Made by a program: the position numbers and the translations under genes
Notes under the pieces: generated by a model
What the model saw: the letters and a program-made list of their open reading frames with translations, nothing else
What the model was told of the DNA's origin: nothing
Databases searched by the model: none
Source: Watersipora subatra
Lineage: Eukaryota > Bryozoa > Gymnolaemata > Cheilostomatida > Watersiporidae
NCBI RefSeq assembly: GCF_963576615.1
Contig: NC_088711.1
Span: 58,632,248 to 58,696,247, forward strand
DNA: 64,000 bases
Direction: 5' to 3'
Shown here: positions 28,801-42,342 of the stretch, in pieces
Layout: each line of letters begins with the position of its first letter
Position numbering within the stretch: position 1 is the first letter of the stretch

Positions 28801-31073
28801 AATGTTTGTAGTTTCTCCACTCTCACATTATTATTGCTCATATAACTAGTAGAATTTTAACAAATCTTTTTATTATATTCAAAACATGTTGTAACCCACA
28901 CTACATGAGCAGCACAGCAGCCTTGGTCAAGTGCTCTAGAACACCTTACCTGCTAACAACAGGTTGGGATTTTATTTCCAAAAAGCTGATGCTGGTGACA
29001 GGAATGACATCCAATCTTAAATTGCTCTTTGCAATTGGACCTGTCTCCAGTTGTCATTGTTTACTTGGCACTGCAACAGATATTCCATGGGTTGCTCATA
29101 CGACGCATGGCATGTAATAAAACAATAAATGTAGCACATTCTATTACCTTTGATTAAGATGTAAAGCATTATAAGAAGTATTTTATTATAATATCGTATC
29201 TCAAGGCTGATATGATATTTGCCTGTGAACACATTCAGATGAGTTCTTTAGCAGAAGTTGCACAAAATACAAATAGCCATTTGTAAAGCTTCCATTGTAT
29301 GAGATTTGTCTCCTCTTATCAGCGTAGCATGACTCACAATCCTCTGCTATCTGTCCTAGCTGTTATTGGTTAATTTCAATTAGATTATGAGTAGAATCAT
29401 TCCTACAGGTTTATTAAATGCTCTATTTTTTCCAGGACTGCCCCCCATGCTGTCAGTTTATCAAACTAACTTCAGACTCGCATGTGATCAACACACTGTC
29501 GCAATGAGGACATGACTGCGCTTTCATTGCATTTGGTGATCCTAATGTATTTTAGAAGCTTAAAAGAGATTTTTGCGGGAAAAAATAATGCAAGTAGTGA
29601 CTAAAAAAACCCAACTTAAACCAACTCTATATTTGGAGTCTGTAGTTCTGACTTGTTCGGAATTGGACTCTAGAATCTGTGGATTAGTTGTCTGAGCCAA
29701 TCAGGATCTATGAGATGGTTCATTGAACCAATCACCTTTTGCATGTACCTTTGACATTGCTAATTAGTTTTTATACCTGTGATGCTCTTGTGTCGGCATG
29801 TCAGGAGTTGAATGAATTAGACATATAGGTGAGTTGAGTGAGGCTATCTTACATACTGATGAGGGATACGGACTAATCATGCGTACATACACTAATCATG
29901 TATTAACATTCTCCTCCGTAAAAGCCTTTCTTTCTACTGAACATTCCCCCATATTAGCCCTCCATGTAGCAGGCCTTGCTAACTTTAAATACGGTTAATA
30001 TTTATATTATATATAAGTGTGTATATATATGATTATGAATTCCTTATGGTTAATAAATACCAGTTATTGCTCAATAGTTCTCCATTGTATTTCGTTTCCA
30101 CGAAGGTGTATAATTGTATTAGGTGTATAATTGGTATACGCCTTTTACATATACATGTAGGTGTATAATTTATATTATTGGTTGTCTTTGTTTGGACACT
30201 GTGCAGCAATGTATTTCCAGTCATCTAGAGAAAAAAGTGAATTCACAAAACAATTGCCTCTTCTGTTATATCAAGCTGATGCCTCTAAATAACATGTGAC
30301 ATCTAGCTGCTTTGTTGACAGAGCGCTTTATTACTCCATCCATAACATTGAACCAAACTTCCCCTGCAAATAGACATCCTGCAATATAGACTCTACCTTA
30401 GAATCTCCTTTTGAGAAGTGTTGAACTTTTTAATCGAGGTTGGTCCAGTAACATTTCTAGATTGCTTTGAATACTTGAATAATTTGTAACTGTTTACATA
30501 CAGCTGCATGTGTACAAGTCCTTTAGAGTAAGATTAATTTTCAAAAAATCAAGTTTTTAGAAACAAAATTTTTAAAAACTACGGTATGAGTAGAAACCTT
30601 GTGAACTCACAACCAGAAATGATTTTTATGGTGAATGGACAGTGACCTTTTTGTAATTGTTTGGCAAGATTTTCAGACATCAAAGCTATGCCAAGAGTGA
30701 CAAAATCTGTTTTTTGCTTTTAGCCTAGACTCATAACTTAATTGAGGTTCTACATGGTCTCACTTATTATATTAATTTTAAAAAAGTAGAAATACTATAT
30801 TCACCTCTTTTTTAAACAAGAAACTAGCTTTCGCATTATTTCTATGTATCGGTAACCAGCAGGTTTAAAACCAGCTTGATGGCACCAGTTTCACTCATGT
30901 CACAGTATCAGTGAGGCATTGTTGAGGCGATGTAGTACACTCATTCAGAAATCTGATACGCATGCTAAAGGTCATGACCTTAAGCAAGGCACGCGTTAGA
31001 GGAGCCCAGAGGTCGGGCACAGATTTGCCTGAACAGCCTCCTGACTCGTCGCTAGCTGGCAGCAATAAGCAAG
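25829..31073. other. Intergenic region between RACK1 and the PDZ gene
   Basis: About 5.2 kb of AT-rich DNA without a supported exon. A 13-bp inverted pair atggctccaagca/tgcttggagccat spans 26489-26552. A patch at 28980-29060 (gctggtgacaggaatgacatcc) looks like a decayed dispersed repeat. The 3' end should contain the PDZ gene promoter and 5' UTR. Confidence 0.5.
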
Positions 31074-34000
31074 ATGGCAGCCGCTCAGCAGATACAGACC
31101 ATCACAGTCTCATTGCGGAGGCACCAGAATAGTACTCAATGGGGATTTAAGATGCAAGGCGGGAGGGACCAAGGGCTTCCCTTGTTTATACAGAAGGTAA
31201 GAAACCTAGTCACCTCATAATATAACGACAGAGGTTCAAGCCTGAAACATTTCCAACTACCTTCCTTTTTGAAAAGATTTTTTGTTCAAATTAGTTATAA
31301 ATTTAAACCATTTTGATGACTACATCTTTTCATTTAGTCTAATATTTTTTGATGAGCTTTTATGGCTGCTGTCAAAATAATAAACTCAATCACAGTTTAA
31401 TTACCGACTAGCTAAACAATGGGCATCTTTCTTGGCCTAGTTCTCTGTAGGCGCAACAAAAGATGCATAACAAGGGAATGGAGTAAAAAGAAATATATCT
31501 AGCTAGTTACTTGTAGGAGTTGACAAGCACGCCGTAGGTATGCATGTGACTGTTTTATGTACATACCGATATCGGGTGTCGTAAGCTTTCCATATTTGGG
31601 TTGCTACTGTAAATAATGCTGTTGTTGTTAAGGTTTTACCTCAATACTAGTAGTCTATAATATCAGCATTTCCTTTTTATATCTTTATTTCATTTGCTTA
31701 AAATTTTACAAAAGTTTCTTTGCTTTACTATAAAATGTAATCACCGATTATTATATGACTCAACATTTGACAAGGTTGTGTACACACGTTTATATATGCC
31801 TTGTCAGCTGTAACGTCTTAGAGCTTCTTTTCAACTCCGTTCATGCAGTTACGAATAGTGTTTCACTTGTGCTTGTCATCTAGCTCGTAGCCTGAGAACC
31901 GTGTTGGCGTGTAACATGATGTAACCGTCATTACCTGTAGACTTAACATAAAGTATTTGAAACAGTAAATGAATTTTTGACTAATTACTGTTACTGAATG
32001 TGTTAAAATACTAGTTTAGGGGCTACTAACGTATTGATGTTGATTCTTGGTGAAACATCCGGAGTCCCGCCTAAAAACTAGCTCATTATGAAAAGGTCAT
32101 GAGATGAAATGGCGATTATATGAGGAAGTCATCTCCCATGATTGCGACCAAGGCCTCTGATGTGAAGCTTGCAGGAGTAGCTTACGATATTGGCGTGGGA
32201 GCTGGTCTACGGAGGGACTGGATGTTTACATAAAACAAAGATCATTGTTTGCTTGAAGCTAGTTCATTAGTAAAGCTATCAAATCCTGTTCCTCAAGTCA
32301 TATTTCATTAATCTAATTGTGGCTGGTTTAAAAATAATCATTTGCTGGAATGAATTCAAACATGAGCTTTTTTGATAGTAAACATGGCATAAGTAGAACC
32401 CAATGTTACTGCAGCATACTTCTTACTGGTACAGAAGTCATAACTCTCCTTGGTTTAATTTTGGTGTTTTCTTACTTTTCCATCTCTGACCAATATACTA
32501 ACATTAACCATATTTGCTTTTATCGAAATAATTTGTATTAATTGGAAATTTTGTAAAAGCTGCATCCTACAATTGCATTGAACAAAATCAAACAAATTAG
32601 GAAAAGTAAAAAGAACGAAGTTTTTTGTGTAGCAATAGGTGGAGGAGGAAGATATCACAGTTTATTTACTTTCAGGGTGCAGTGCACTGTTACAGCTCTA
32701 CTTACAATAACTAAATATATTGTATTGTTCTCCCTTGATCTTATACTGCGTATACTTAGCTGCCTCTCCTTCCTCTATTGCCATTCACCTTACTTCTATC
32801 GCCATGGAGAAGCAGTCAGCAAGTCATCCTTTTCAAAGTCATTAATTATGCTGCTAGGAGCAATTCCAATGCTGTTGCTGATGATGTCATCACTTTCCAA
32901 CAAAGGAGCTTGAATTTACAACCCTGAGATACAGCTATGCTATTTCCTTTCAACATGAAGGAATATTGCTGAGATATCGAGGATGGTAGAAGATGATTAT
33001 TAGAATAGTGTAGGGCATAGAGTATAGTGTATTAATAGAGTAGCGCGCACAGAGCAGCGCGTATAGAGCAGCGCGTATAGATTAGCGCGTACAGAGTAGC
33101 GCGTACAGAGTAGTGCGTACAGAGCAGCGCGGATAGAGCAGCGCGTATAGATCAGCGCGTACAGAGTAGCGCGCACAGAGCAGCGCGTACAGAGCAGCCC
33201 GTACAGAGTAGCGCGTACAGAGCAGCGCGTACAGAGCAGCGCGTACAGAGCAGCGCGTACAGAGCAGCGCGTACAGAGCAGCGCGTACAGAGCAGCGCGT
33301 ACAGAGCAGCGCGTACAGAGCAGCGCGTACAGAGCAGCGCGTACAGAGCAGCGCGTACAGAGCAGCGCGTACAGAGCAGCGCGTACAGAGCAGCGCGTAC
33401 AGAGCAGCGCGTACAGAGCAGCGCGTACAGAGCAGCGCGTACAGAGTAGCGCGTACAGAGCAGCGCGTATAGACCCTGTGCTGCAGTTCTGATGGTTCAG
33501 ACAGCAATAATGATTGGATATATCTGTCTGACCTTTGTAGGGCTGCTGCCTAATCTTCCCTACTTGCTTCTTTTCATTTACTGACTTACCGTTCATTACT
33601 ATTATTACTCTCTTATCATTTTAAATTAAAAGAAATAATAAGAGCGTGAATAGCTCATGTATGTAATGACTGCAACTCAATTCATAGTTTATCCATAGTT
33701 TGTTGTTTTCATGGAATAATTCTAGAATATTCTTGGTTTTAGGTTCATCCTAAAAGCCCCGCTGCCAAGCGTGGCCTTCGACCAGGAGACATGGTGTTAG
33801 CAATTTGTCGTACTCCCGCTGCCAACCTCTCACACGATCAAGCCAAGATGGAAATCCTCCGCGCTGGCAATGACCTTGACTTCACAGTGCAAAGGTATTA
33901 ATACTCATGCACAATGCGTGGGTCCAATGGCTAATAGATTGCTAGTTGCGTTGCCCGCAGATGTGTGAGATGTATATTTGGGTACATGAAGCCGTTTAAA

Positions 34001-37000
34001 GGCAGCTTTATATTAGGTAGTCTATAGAGGTCACTTTTATTTGAGTAATTTAAAAAAAAAATACTTTTTTTTTTAAATCAATTCGCTTTGCTACAAAGTA
34101 ATTGTGACTGAACAAAGTTATATTATGGTACTGCTAGTAAACGAGCAAATGCAATCTACAGAATAGAAACTGCATCTGTAATTGGTCATTTGCTCAAAAA
34201 TATTTTTTAGACAACAAAAGTGAATTGCTGGCTATGATCAAAAGTCAATTGGTATACTTTGTGATTTACTGTTACCACAGAAGTTATAGTAACACACAGT
34301 TATAGATGGTAAAACCATTTATATAAACTATCAAATGTAAGCGAATGGACCTTAGTTGAAAGTCGGAGAAGAGGTCCAGGGTGAAAGGAGAAACTGCAAA
34401 CACAGGGGTAGGTGTAGGGAGATGCAGTAGGTGTTGGTATAGACAGAGCCAGCTGTTCAGAAGATGGTGAAAGGAGGTTACAATATCGTTGAAACAAGGT
34501 ATGATCAACGGTATTGACATGAAGACTGTTGATGTGGGACTTTCAATTTTTTCTTGTTTCTAAAGTTACAACTTAACTATATTTACTGTTTTAAACCCGT
34601 CTTGAATTCTGCTAAAACTTCCATTCGTCTAACACTTCTATTATTTGTTTTCCTGCGTCCATCATCCTTTGTTTTGCTCGCTTTGTCTTCCAGTGCTTTA
34701 CTGGATCATTAGACTAACACGCTGCTGTAGCCGCTGCCCTCTTGCCCCAATTATGATATTGCACCAGTTATCTTGCAATAACTCGTTCTTAACATAATGG
34801 AATTCATAAGACAGAGACGAGTATATACAGCAGCTTAATTGCATGCTACGCAACATCGTGACTTGCATCATGCATTCATTCTTGCGTGATGTTAGCTCAT
34901 AGTATGCGCATATATGCAATTACAGGTTAGCCTATGCTCTCGCAGAATCCATGCAACTCCAGAATCTGTGTAAGGCAGCTGTTGTTTTTCTGCACACTAA
35001 GGCTAACCAATTTGTTGAAATATTTTTTGTGGTCTTCATTACCTCTGGCATGCTCTTAATCTATGAAGGGTTTTATCGCTACAAAGATCTAAGCAGGAGG
35101 TATTGTATGGTTACTCGATACTCCGGGTGCGGCATTGGATAGCTTGGAAAGAGAAGTCACTTGATAAGAATCTCTACTGTTTAATTCTGTAACTGTTACA
35201 CATGAAAACCTGTCAGAAGAAATAGCCTTGATTATCTGTGTGCTCTCGAACTCTCGAACGCTTATGAAGTACACATACAAGTACATGTGAGGTGTTCAGA
35301 CTCCAATCGCGTATCCTTCACACTTTTAGAGAAGAAATAGGATAGTTTTTGCCTTGAATAGGGTACACAATAACTGTGGCCGATAGGTTCGGCTGACAGC
35401 CCTGGCCCGAGATCTCTATAAATAGTTCAATATTTGTAAGTCGTGGTGACTGAATGCTTTCCTTATAGCAAACGCTGCCTAAAGTTGGCTAAAGTGTTTG
35501 TTTTGTTGGATCATCGATAGAATGATTGTTGGGTGAGTCAGTTATTGTTGAGAGTGGCATGAGGAGGATAACTCCCAGTTTATGGATACACATGAGACTA
35601 ACTAAATGCTCATTGCAAACCTCATTCCATGATAGAAGTTTTTTTAATATTTAGTCCATCATACCCCTCGAGTAGAAAATCGGAAAAGATTGCAATATTA
35701 TTTTTGTTGGTCCAACCGCATTCCTCAAGCATTAAAATTTGTTCCGCTATCTATTTTTACACATACCCAAAATAAAAAGTCAGTTATCAGCATTTGCCAT
35801 CAGTAATTTTTGAGTATTCTTAACAGAAACTGCATAATTTATGTTGATTCAATCTCTTAAGCCTGGTTCACGATGGACACTGCTCGAACTCTAGGACAGT
35901 TACATGGCTAATTCTGACCTCTACTAGTCAGGTCACCATACACACATATGTGTTTTCTCTCAACCATCGAATCTTTGAAGTAATCTAGATTCCATCTATA
36001 ACAACAGGTTTGGACAAACACTCTCCTACGTGAAAGTCATTACTCATTTTTTATAATTAATAATTTTTTTGAAGCCATAACATACATTTACGTACCGTTG
36101 ATGGTGGACACGGATCTGTAATCAAAATAGTTGAGTAATCAAACTACTAGTTACTATCCAACCTTATAGTCAACAAATGCACCAGTTATTATACTCAAAC
36201 TGTTGTTATTGCTGTTGTTTACAACTGTTTATAAGCTCTGGAAAGTTTTAGTCATTCTAAAACCTGGATGGGATCATGTTTAATTTTTTTAAAAGCTTTT
36301 TTTCAGAATTACTAGAATCTCTTTTACTACTGCTCATAAACATAGAGAGATATGATTGGCCGACTTTGACAATTTACTGCTACTAGTATGCTCCCAAACC
36401 GACTGACGCTGACTCTATCAGCTATAGTATACAGCGGCTGACTCTAGTTGACTTATCTGATATGATGAATAGAATAAATTCTATGGATGAGCCAGTATGG
36501 CTTGAAAAGACACATGAATATAACTATAGTGTCATAATAGCAAGATTGCCTGCTGGCAAGAGCCTCCTCTATTCTTAAGGGTGATTCACTGCTATTTTCA
36601 TTGGCACCTAAAACCTGAAGAAAATGATCCCAAAAAGTCTGTTTATATATATATATTATATAATCGGTTAGATGTTCGGACATAACAAAGGTTGTCAAGT
36701 CTTATCTACAGATTGGATAAAATGGAGACAACTGAATGAACTGCTGCAGCTAATGGAACAACTAAATGAATGAAGCAGCTATTTGCAACTACTCCTTCCC
36801 TTATAACTAGCTACTATGTTGCTTACTTAAAGTGTTGGTTGGTGCAACTTCTTAGCGTGGCTGATTTGTGATATGTGGCATTTGTGCCAATGACAATAAA
36901 TAGCACCTGGAGCAGGTACTTGTTTTTGGCAAATCGAGATTCGCGTGGTTCCAAGCTTGCTATTATTTTGTGTAACTATGAGATAACATTTTGGTTTTTG

Positions 37001-40000
37001 CAAGTACACCCTCCTGCTTAACCATGGTTGTTTATCCACATCGCTTGTGATGTCATCCTGGAAATTCCTGTTTAGGGAAACATTTTAATTGACTTGCCAT
37101 AGCTGATTGTATATCTTTTTATGTTTGATAGATTGCGGTGTCTATGGTTTAGCTTTTGTTGAAATGGCAACAGATGACTATAAGAATATAGTAAAAAACA
37201 TTTGAAAAATAGTGTTAGTGAGGAGGCCCAATTGCGCAATAGTGCTGCAACTAGCCAAGGCGCTGGGCCGTAGGTTGTCAGATGTAAGCATTTATAAGTA
37301 TAATGAAATAGTAAGATTTCTATTCATTCAATTTTTTCCCTAATTTATACAGGCAGCCATATATAAAAAGCTTGTATTGCAAAACACTTAATCCACTGCC
37401 AGAGTTGTTTTCTCTTACATTATTAATCGCATATGGAGATTGTTCGATATCTGACAGAACCAGTTCTTACTGTTCTACCATAAAATTTTTAACCTGAGGA
37501 AAATGCTGGTAGTGATACTACAAAAGCTTTATTTGAGAGCTAACATGCTCTATATTTCAACCCTTCCATTAGAATGACCTTATATCAAAGGTGACATTCA
37601 AATAAAAGGTGGCGTTTTATTTTTTAAACACTTTATCAGAGTATTGAGAAAATAAATTTAACGCATTCACCCATTTGACGCCCATATTTTGCACTCTCCT
37701 TCAGACGGTGCGACATTAACTCTTTTGGACACAAGAAATTTGCTAACTTACTTACAACTTGTCATAGATCTCTAAACAAATATGGACGAGGAAGATGATA
37801 CTTGTTTCTACCTGTTGATATCTATTGCTTTCAATTAACTTACGATGATCTTATAGCCTGCATTGCAATTTGGTGGAGCTTTCAAGTCTTTTATTTCATT
37901 TTAAATTTGAAGGCGTATTTTCATTTTATACCTATACTTAACAAGGTTGCATAAAAGCTTATCGCACTCCTTAATATGTTTGCTACAGTTTGCAGCCAAA
38001 ACTGGCTTTTTATGTGCAATAGAATAGGAGTTACGAGCGTGGTCGATCCATTGTAGGCCAGTTCAGATTACCGCAATCATGCTATCAAATAATATGCTAT
38101 AAATCTGCAAGTTTAAAAGTTCTATAATAATAATCTATCAAATGTTACAAATATATATTCAAGAACAAGGGACATAACAAACCATAATTATATTACATGC
38201 AGCAACAAAAACTATCTTTTTAAAACAAGTATTAACATCTTGAAAACAAAACTATTAGCATCGTTTGCTCGGCCTGTTGCGTTCTGATTGTTGCTTCTGT
38301 TTGGAACCATTCATATTCTTCTTGCTGTTCAATACCTTCCACAATGTCTTCTGACCTGCTGACCTCAATCCATCTGCATAGCTGAGGTAGTCGATATTAG
38401 CGTCCAAACAATTTTTCAGATAAGCAAAACATTTATGTGATGTCATTTTAAACAGAAACTTCTAGCGCAAATAAAGAGAAACCACATGTAATCAAAATAG
38501 CCTCAAAATATTAGCCTCAAAATACGGAGTAACACATCTTCCATTGTAAAATACGTAGTAGCATATTTTCCATCATAAATGCAAAAACTTTATTGCGCAT
38601 ACATCGAAGTATCAAGACTGCATTAAAAAAACCTACTATCAGCCTGATACTAATTGTTTCCATGATAGTTTTTAACAATGAAAGCAATGAAAGTTTTTAA
38701 CAAAAATCCCTAAAAACCTGAAGTTGGAAAACAGCCTTTGATACAAACAAAAACAACGAACGAATTAATTTTTATTGATGTAATTGGCGATTGAGAATGT
38801 CAAATAGCATCAGTCAACTAAAGGGCGGCGCTCAAATAGAGGTGGCATTCAAATAAAGGTGCTGTTCAAATACAGGTTTTACGGTAGCTATGAAACTCTC
38901 GAACAATAGATATAGTTTTGCATGTCTATGGCTATTGAGTGACTATTCTTAGCGCAGATAATAATTAGCATTATATACTCACACGTAGGTAAACTAACTT
39001 CGTTAATTCTCTGCTTGCTAGAGGGGCTATTGACATTAACCACCCAGCCTTTGGAATAACAGCGCCCGCCCCTGAGCAGAGGTCAGAGGTCGAAGAAAAC
39101 AGCCAATACTCTCAGCCTGGTCACCACCCCTTCCGACAAGTTTATTCTCGAACATACGCTATTTTGGAAAATCAATTGGAGGAGTCGGAACGCGGAGGTT
39201 GGTGTTATAGAGACTACCTTCTAACCAGTATGCTTCTATTAGCAGAAAATCTTTCTTAAAATATTTATATACCTTCGACAAATTTTCCTGAGCTCATCTT
39301 CAAATAAAACCAATGAAATCAATATGCATTTCAATTTTCAATAATATTCAGATAAAAAATATCTTAGAAATATTAATATTAACTATTAAAATTTAAAAAC
39401 TAAAACTATATAATTACTGACAAGCATCAGTATTTGATACTTACCAGCAACAAATATCAAAACTACTACTTTTCTGACTTGCAATGTTTGAAGGATACTC
39501 GTTCTTGAGAATGTAAAGGATTCCAAAGAAATTGATGTTAATCTTCAGGACTTTGCAAAGCAGTCTAGAGCTGTAGCATGTTTTCCATAATCCCATTCAT
39601 TAGAGGTAGAAATTTTACACCACAAGGGTGAAAAACTGTAGTTGCTGAGGCTATTATTTCAGCTATCTACATTTTCATCTTTTCAGTTTCACCTACGATC
39701 AAGGTTTCTCATCTTGTAACAAGTATTGATAAGTCACAACTATGCCGAGCTGGGTTATGATTCTGAGCAAAAGTGATCAATTGCTAAGGGTGTTTTCAGG
39801 TTACCCTATACATTGGAAGTTTGCACATGCGTGATGTGTGGATTCCAGTCACCTACCTCTCACAATTGCAGAGAAGTGACAGTATCTTTGGTCGTGGTTG
39901 CCGTATATAATAGTTATAGAAGCTTTGTTGGCTGTGGATAAACTGTAAATTTCTCAAATCCTCATTAAAAACCATATCCTGAGATCTTTATAAATAGTTG

Positions 40001-42059
40001 AAACATATAAATTAAGACAGCAGATCATTGTCCGTATAAACATTGTACGAGTGCAGCGATTGTTAAAATGTTTTTGTTAGATAGTCAATGTGTGGATCAC
40101 ATATGGAAGAAATCAGCAAGTAGAGGATAACTCCAAGCTTATGGACATGCATATTCATCGACAATTGTCCATCAAGTAGCCTCGTTCAGCGATAAATGTT
40201 TTTTCAAGCACACCTGAAAAAATATTTATCAAGGTGGGATAAATATCACACCGTAATAAATATTGGGATACAATATTTATTAAGGTAGTACATATGGATA
40301 TCATCTTGGTATTAATGTATACCACCGGGTCCGTGTTGATACCAAGGTGATATCAAAGGTACACATATTCCTTACATGTACACCTGTTAAGGTGTACATG
40401 TAAGGAATATGTGTGAAGGAGTGCGAGGAATAAAGTGTGAAGGACTCAATCCTAAATGTGACTTGGTATGACAAAAAATTATTCAGCATGGCCTGACTTG
40501 CAGTTCCAACAAGAGCTTGATATTCTAAAATGAAATCTGACAGACTTCTGGCAGTTTTCTCAAGGTTTTGTTGATTATTTGCTTAGCGCCACACTGGATG
40601 TTTCTAAAAAATTAATGCAACGAGACGAACCACTGCCGACCATTAAAAATACATCTACTCGTAAACAATTAGAAACTATCACGTTTTACCAATGGTAATG
40701 AATTTCACTCGACTTAAAACTGCTTGTTTCCACCAAAAACAAATGATTTTACTAATTAATAACATTCCTTCAATAACACGGTTTATCCATAGAGCGCTCA
40801 CCCCTTAATCCTTATTCTATAGAACATTAAATTTAGGAATACAGGCATATAGATCTATTCCATCTATAGCTAAGGTATTTGATGACAAATGCAACAGGTA
40901 CTTGATGTCACCAGCAGCAGGTGTCAAAGCCACTTGTACTGTATTTTGCAAATTTAGTTATAACTAAGCCACACTGGTAAATCACTACTAATTTCAAATA
41001 ATTATTATAACTTGTTACAAGAAGAATTCCTAACTGGTGTTGCTGCAGTTGTTAAAGGTTGACTTGCAATAAAATTCACATTACAATTATTTGGTATCAA
41101 AAGATTCACCATGTCTTACTCTGTTGCGTTGTAGGTGCCAAATATGTGGAAATGTGATTACAAGCTCCTAAAAGCTCAAAAACAAAAAGCCGCCGTAGAT
41201 TGGAATCTCTTTATTTCGATGACGTAGCCATGAAATTTGGTTCTTGTCACGTATGTTCTCACGCGAATTGGAAGGCCAATAAAAAGCTCAATATAAAACT
41301 TATCGTAGCATTAGTTTATGACAAACACTTCGGGTTTTACCGAAGACCCCGTATCAAATATAGATGCTCGCTACTTTACAGTTTTGTTTCGGCATTATTC
41401 AATCGTCAAGTCGTTCTCTGATCATGTGACCCAATACTTCGCAAATAATTTTTGCAGCACTTTTCGATTATCACAGGTGACCAACAGGCTTGTCATGATT
41501 ATCAGACAACGATATGTACTCCTTCGAGGTAAGGCTAAAAAATAAATGAATTTTTACGGCAAGTTATAAGATATCACTGCTAAAAGTGACAGCATTTACA
41601 AAGCCGATAAAACAGACGCGTAAGAACAATAAACATGGTTTTATTAAATGCGTGAAGTATATTTGTGAAAATACTTCGACGAATAAGGTTGCATGAAAGT
41701 GTAAACAGAAATCATCTCCCACAACTACGTCACATTTGAGCCGTTTTGGAAAGAGAATCCAAACTACGGCGGTCTCGTGTGGCTGCGATTAACTGTTCGT
41801 TTTTGAGCTTTTAAGAGCTTGTAATCACATTACCACATATTTGGCACCTACAACACAACAGAGTAAGACATGGTGAATCTTTTGATACCAAATAACTGTA
41901 ATGTGAATTTTATTGCAAGTCAACCTTTAAGCAAAATTCCACTCCGTATGAATGCGAGCAGAGTACCAGGTTTAATGTTATTCTATTTAAGATCATTACC
42001 AATCTTATCACCCTTTACCCATTACGAGTTTCACATGAAAGTTAAGTTTCTCTTTACTT

Positions 42060-42097
<38 letters not shown>

Positions 42098-42342
42098 TAG
42101 AGCAGTTTTTGAAAAACTATCATTTCCCATCCGTAGAATTGCTGTCATTCAAAATGGCTTAAAGACAGCCTAGTAGTTTGAGTTGGCAATTTGCTTCGTT
42201 AATGCACTATCTGGCATCACAACTATTCTGACCTATTGCAGGAGAGCAGCCGGCAGCGATAACTGATGTGAACTATGAAGATAGGCCTGACTACATAAGA
42301 ACAGAAGACCACACAATTCAAAAGGCTTATGGTCAGCGTTAA
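31074..42342 (+). CDS. Short PDZ protein of PDLIM/Zasp type without LIM domains
   Basis: Four exons: 31074-31196, 33743-33894, 39022-39197 and 42242-42342, phases 0, 2 and 1, giving 183 residues. Residues about 8-91 form a PDZ domain: TITVSLRRHQNSTQWGFKMQ, GGRDQGLPLFIQKVHPKSPA, AKRGLRPGDMVLAI, then LSHDQAKMEIL and LDFTVQR. The WGF-x(3)-GG-x-D ligand loop is that of PDLIM/ALP-Enigma/Zasp proteins, which anchor at Z-discs and actin through alpha-actinin. After the PDZ comes a polar linker (INHPAFGITAPAPEQRSEVE), then FRQVYSRTYAILENQLEESE and a tyrosine-rich tail ending IQKAYGQR. No LIM finger is seen before the stop at 42340-42342. Exon 3 could instead run through its weak GTTGGT donor to a stop at 39257-39259. 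AATAAA follows at 42459. Confidence 0.8.
31197..33742 (+). other. PDZ gene intron 1
   Basis: Apart from the 14-bp minisatellite at 33037-33473, no feature is recognised in this 2.5-kb intron. Confidence 0.6.
33037..33473. repeat. 14-bp GC-rich minisatellite in PDZ intron 1
   Basis: About 31 copies of agagcagcgcgtac, near-perfect in the centre and diverged at the edges. The core GCGCGTAC is a strict alternation of purine and pyrimidine. Because 14 x 3 = 42, all frames stay open in 14-residue cycles, which creates long artificial open frames on the minus strand. Confidence 0.95.
35343..35660 (+). repeat. Dispersed repeat, copy b
   Basis: It shares agtttttgccttga and gagatctctataaatag with copy a (9270-9392, inverted). 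It shares gagatctctataaatagtt and gaggataactcccag with copy c (39978-40200). The family is unknown. Confidence 0.5.
37480..38885 (-). mobile_element. Candidate DNA transposon remnant
   Basis: The right end (38823-38885) carries repeated (g/t)caaata-type boxes and ends acaggttttacggta, whose inverse taccgtaaaacctgtatttg is a terminus type found in invertebrate DNA transposons. Related boxes occur at 37588-37620, but in direct orientation, so the left boundary is uncertain. A minus-strand frame at 38255-38446 (SHKCFAYLKNCLDANIDYLS) may be a transposase tail. Family not assigned. Confidence 0.4.
39978..40200 (+). repeat. Dispersed repeat, copy c (partial)
   Basis: It matches copy b in cctgagatctttataaatag and later in gaggataactccaagcttatg, with diverged sequence between. 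Confidence 0.45.
40254..40414. repeat. Three consecutive hairpins in PDZ intron 3
   Basis: 40254-40282: 12-bp perfect stem taataaatattg, 5-base loop. 40297-40354: 19-bp stem gatatcatcttggtattaa with two mismatches, 20-base loop. 40361-40414: 25-bp perfect stem starting acacatattccttacatg, 4-base loop gtta. They sit head to tail with little spacing and resemble a decayed fold-back element more than a microRNA cluster. Confidence 0.8.
41056..41926 (+). mobile_element. TTAA-flanked MITE with long inverted ends, copy 1
   Basis: The 871-bp element begins AGGTTGACTTGCAA and ends with the inverse, flanked by TTAA (41052-41055 and 41927-41930). The terminal inverted repeats extend over about 130 bp (through ccatgtcttactctgttg and ccaaatatgtggaaatgtg). 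A second copy at 55124-55998 is in opposite orientation and highly similar throughout. An internal frame (41318-41545; SNIDARYFTVLFRHYSIVKS) is conserved in both copies. Superfamily Kolobok or piggyBac by target site. Confidence 0.85.
42063..42096. repeat. (TA)n microsatellite
   Basis: About 17 TA dinucleotides in PDZ intron 3, 145 bp before the last exon. Confidence 0.95.

Larger units (their letters stand above)
33895..39021 (+). other. PDZ gene intron 2, with scattered repeat remnants
   Basis: 5.1 kb. It contains the dispersed repeat copy at 35343-35660 and a candidate DNA transposon remnant at 37480-38885. A patch at 35860-35890 (cctggttcacgatggacact) resembles the ends of local MITEs. 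No extra PDZ-gene exon was found. Confidence 0.5.

Noticed and set aside
28905-29117. Small open frame between RACK1 and the PDZ gene
   Set aside because: No family similarity or splice sites; it overlaps a likely decayed dispersed repeat.
33000-33596. Long minus-strand open frames encoding cyclic RAALYALLCTRCSV-type peptides
   Set aside because: They are a product of the 14-bp repeat (42-base cycle keeps frames open); no start context, splice support or family.
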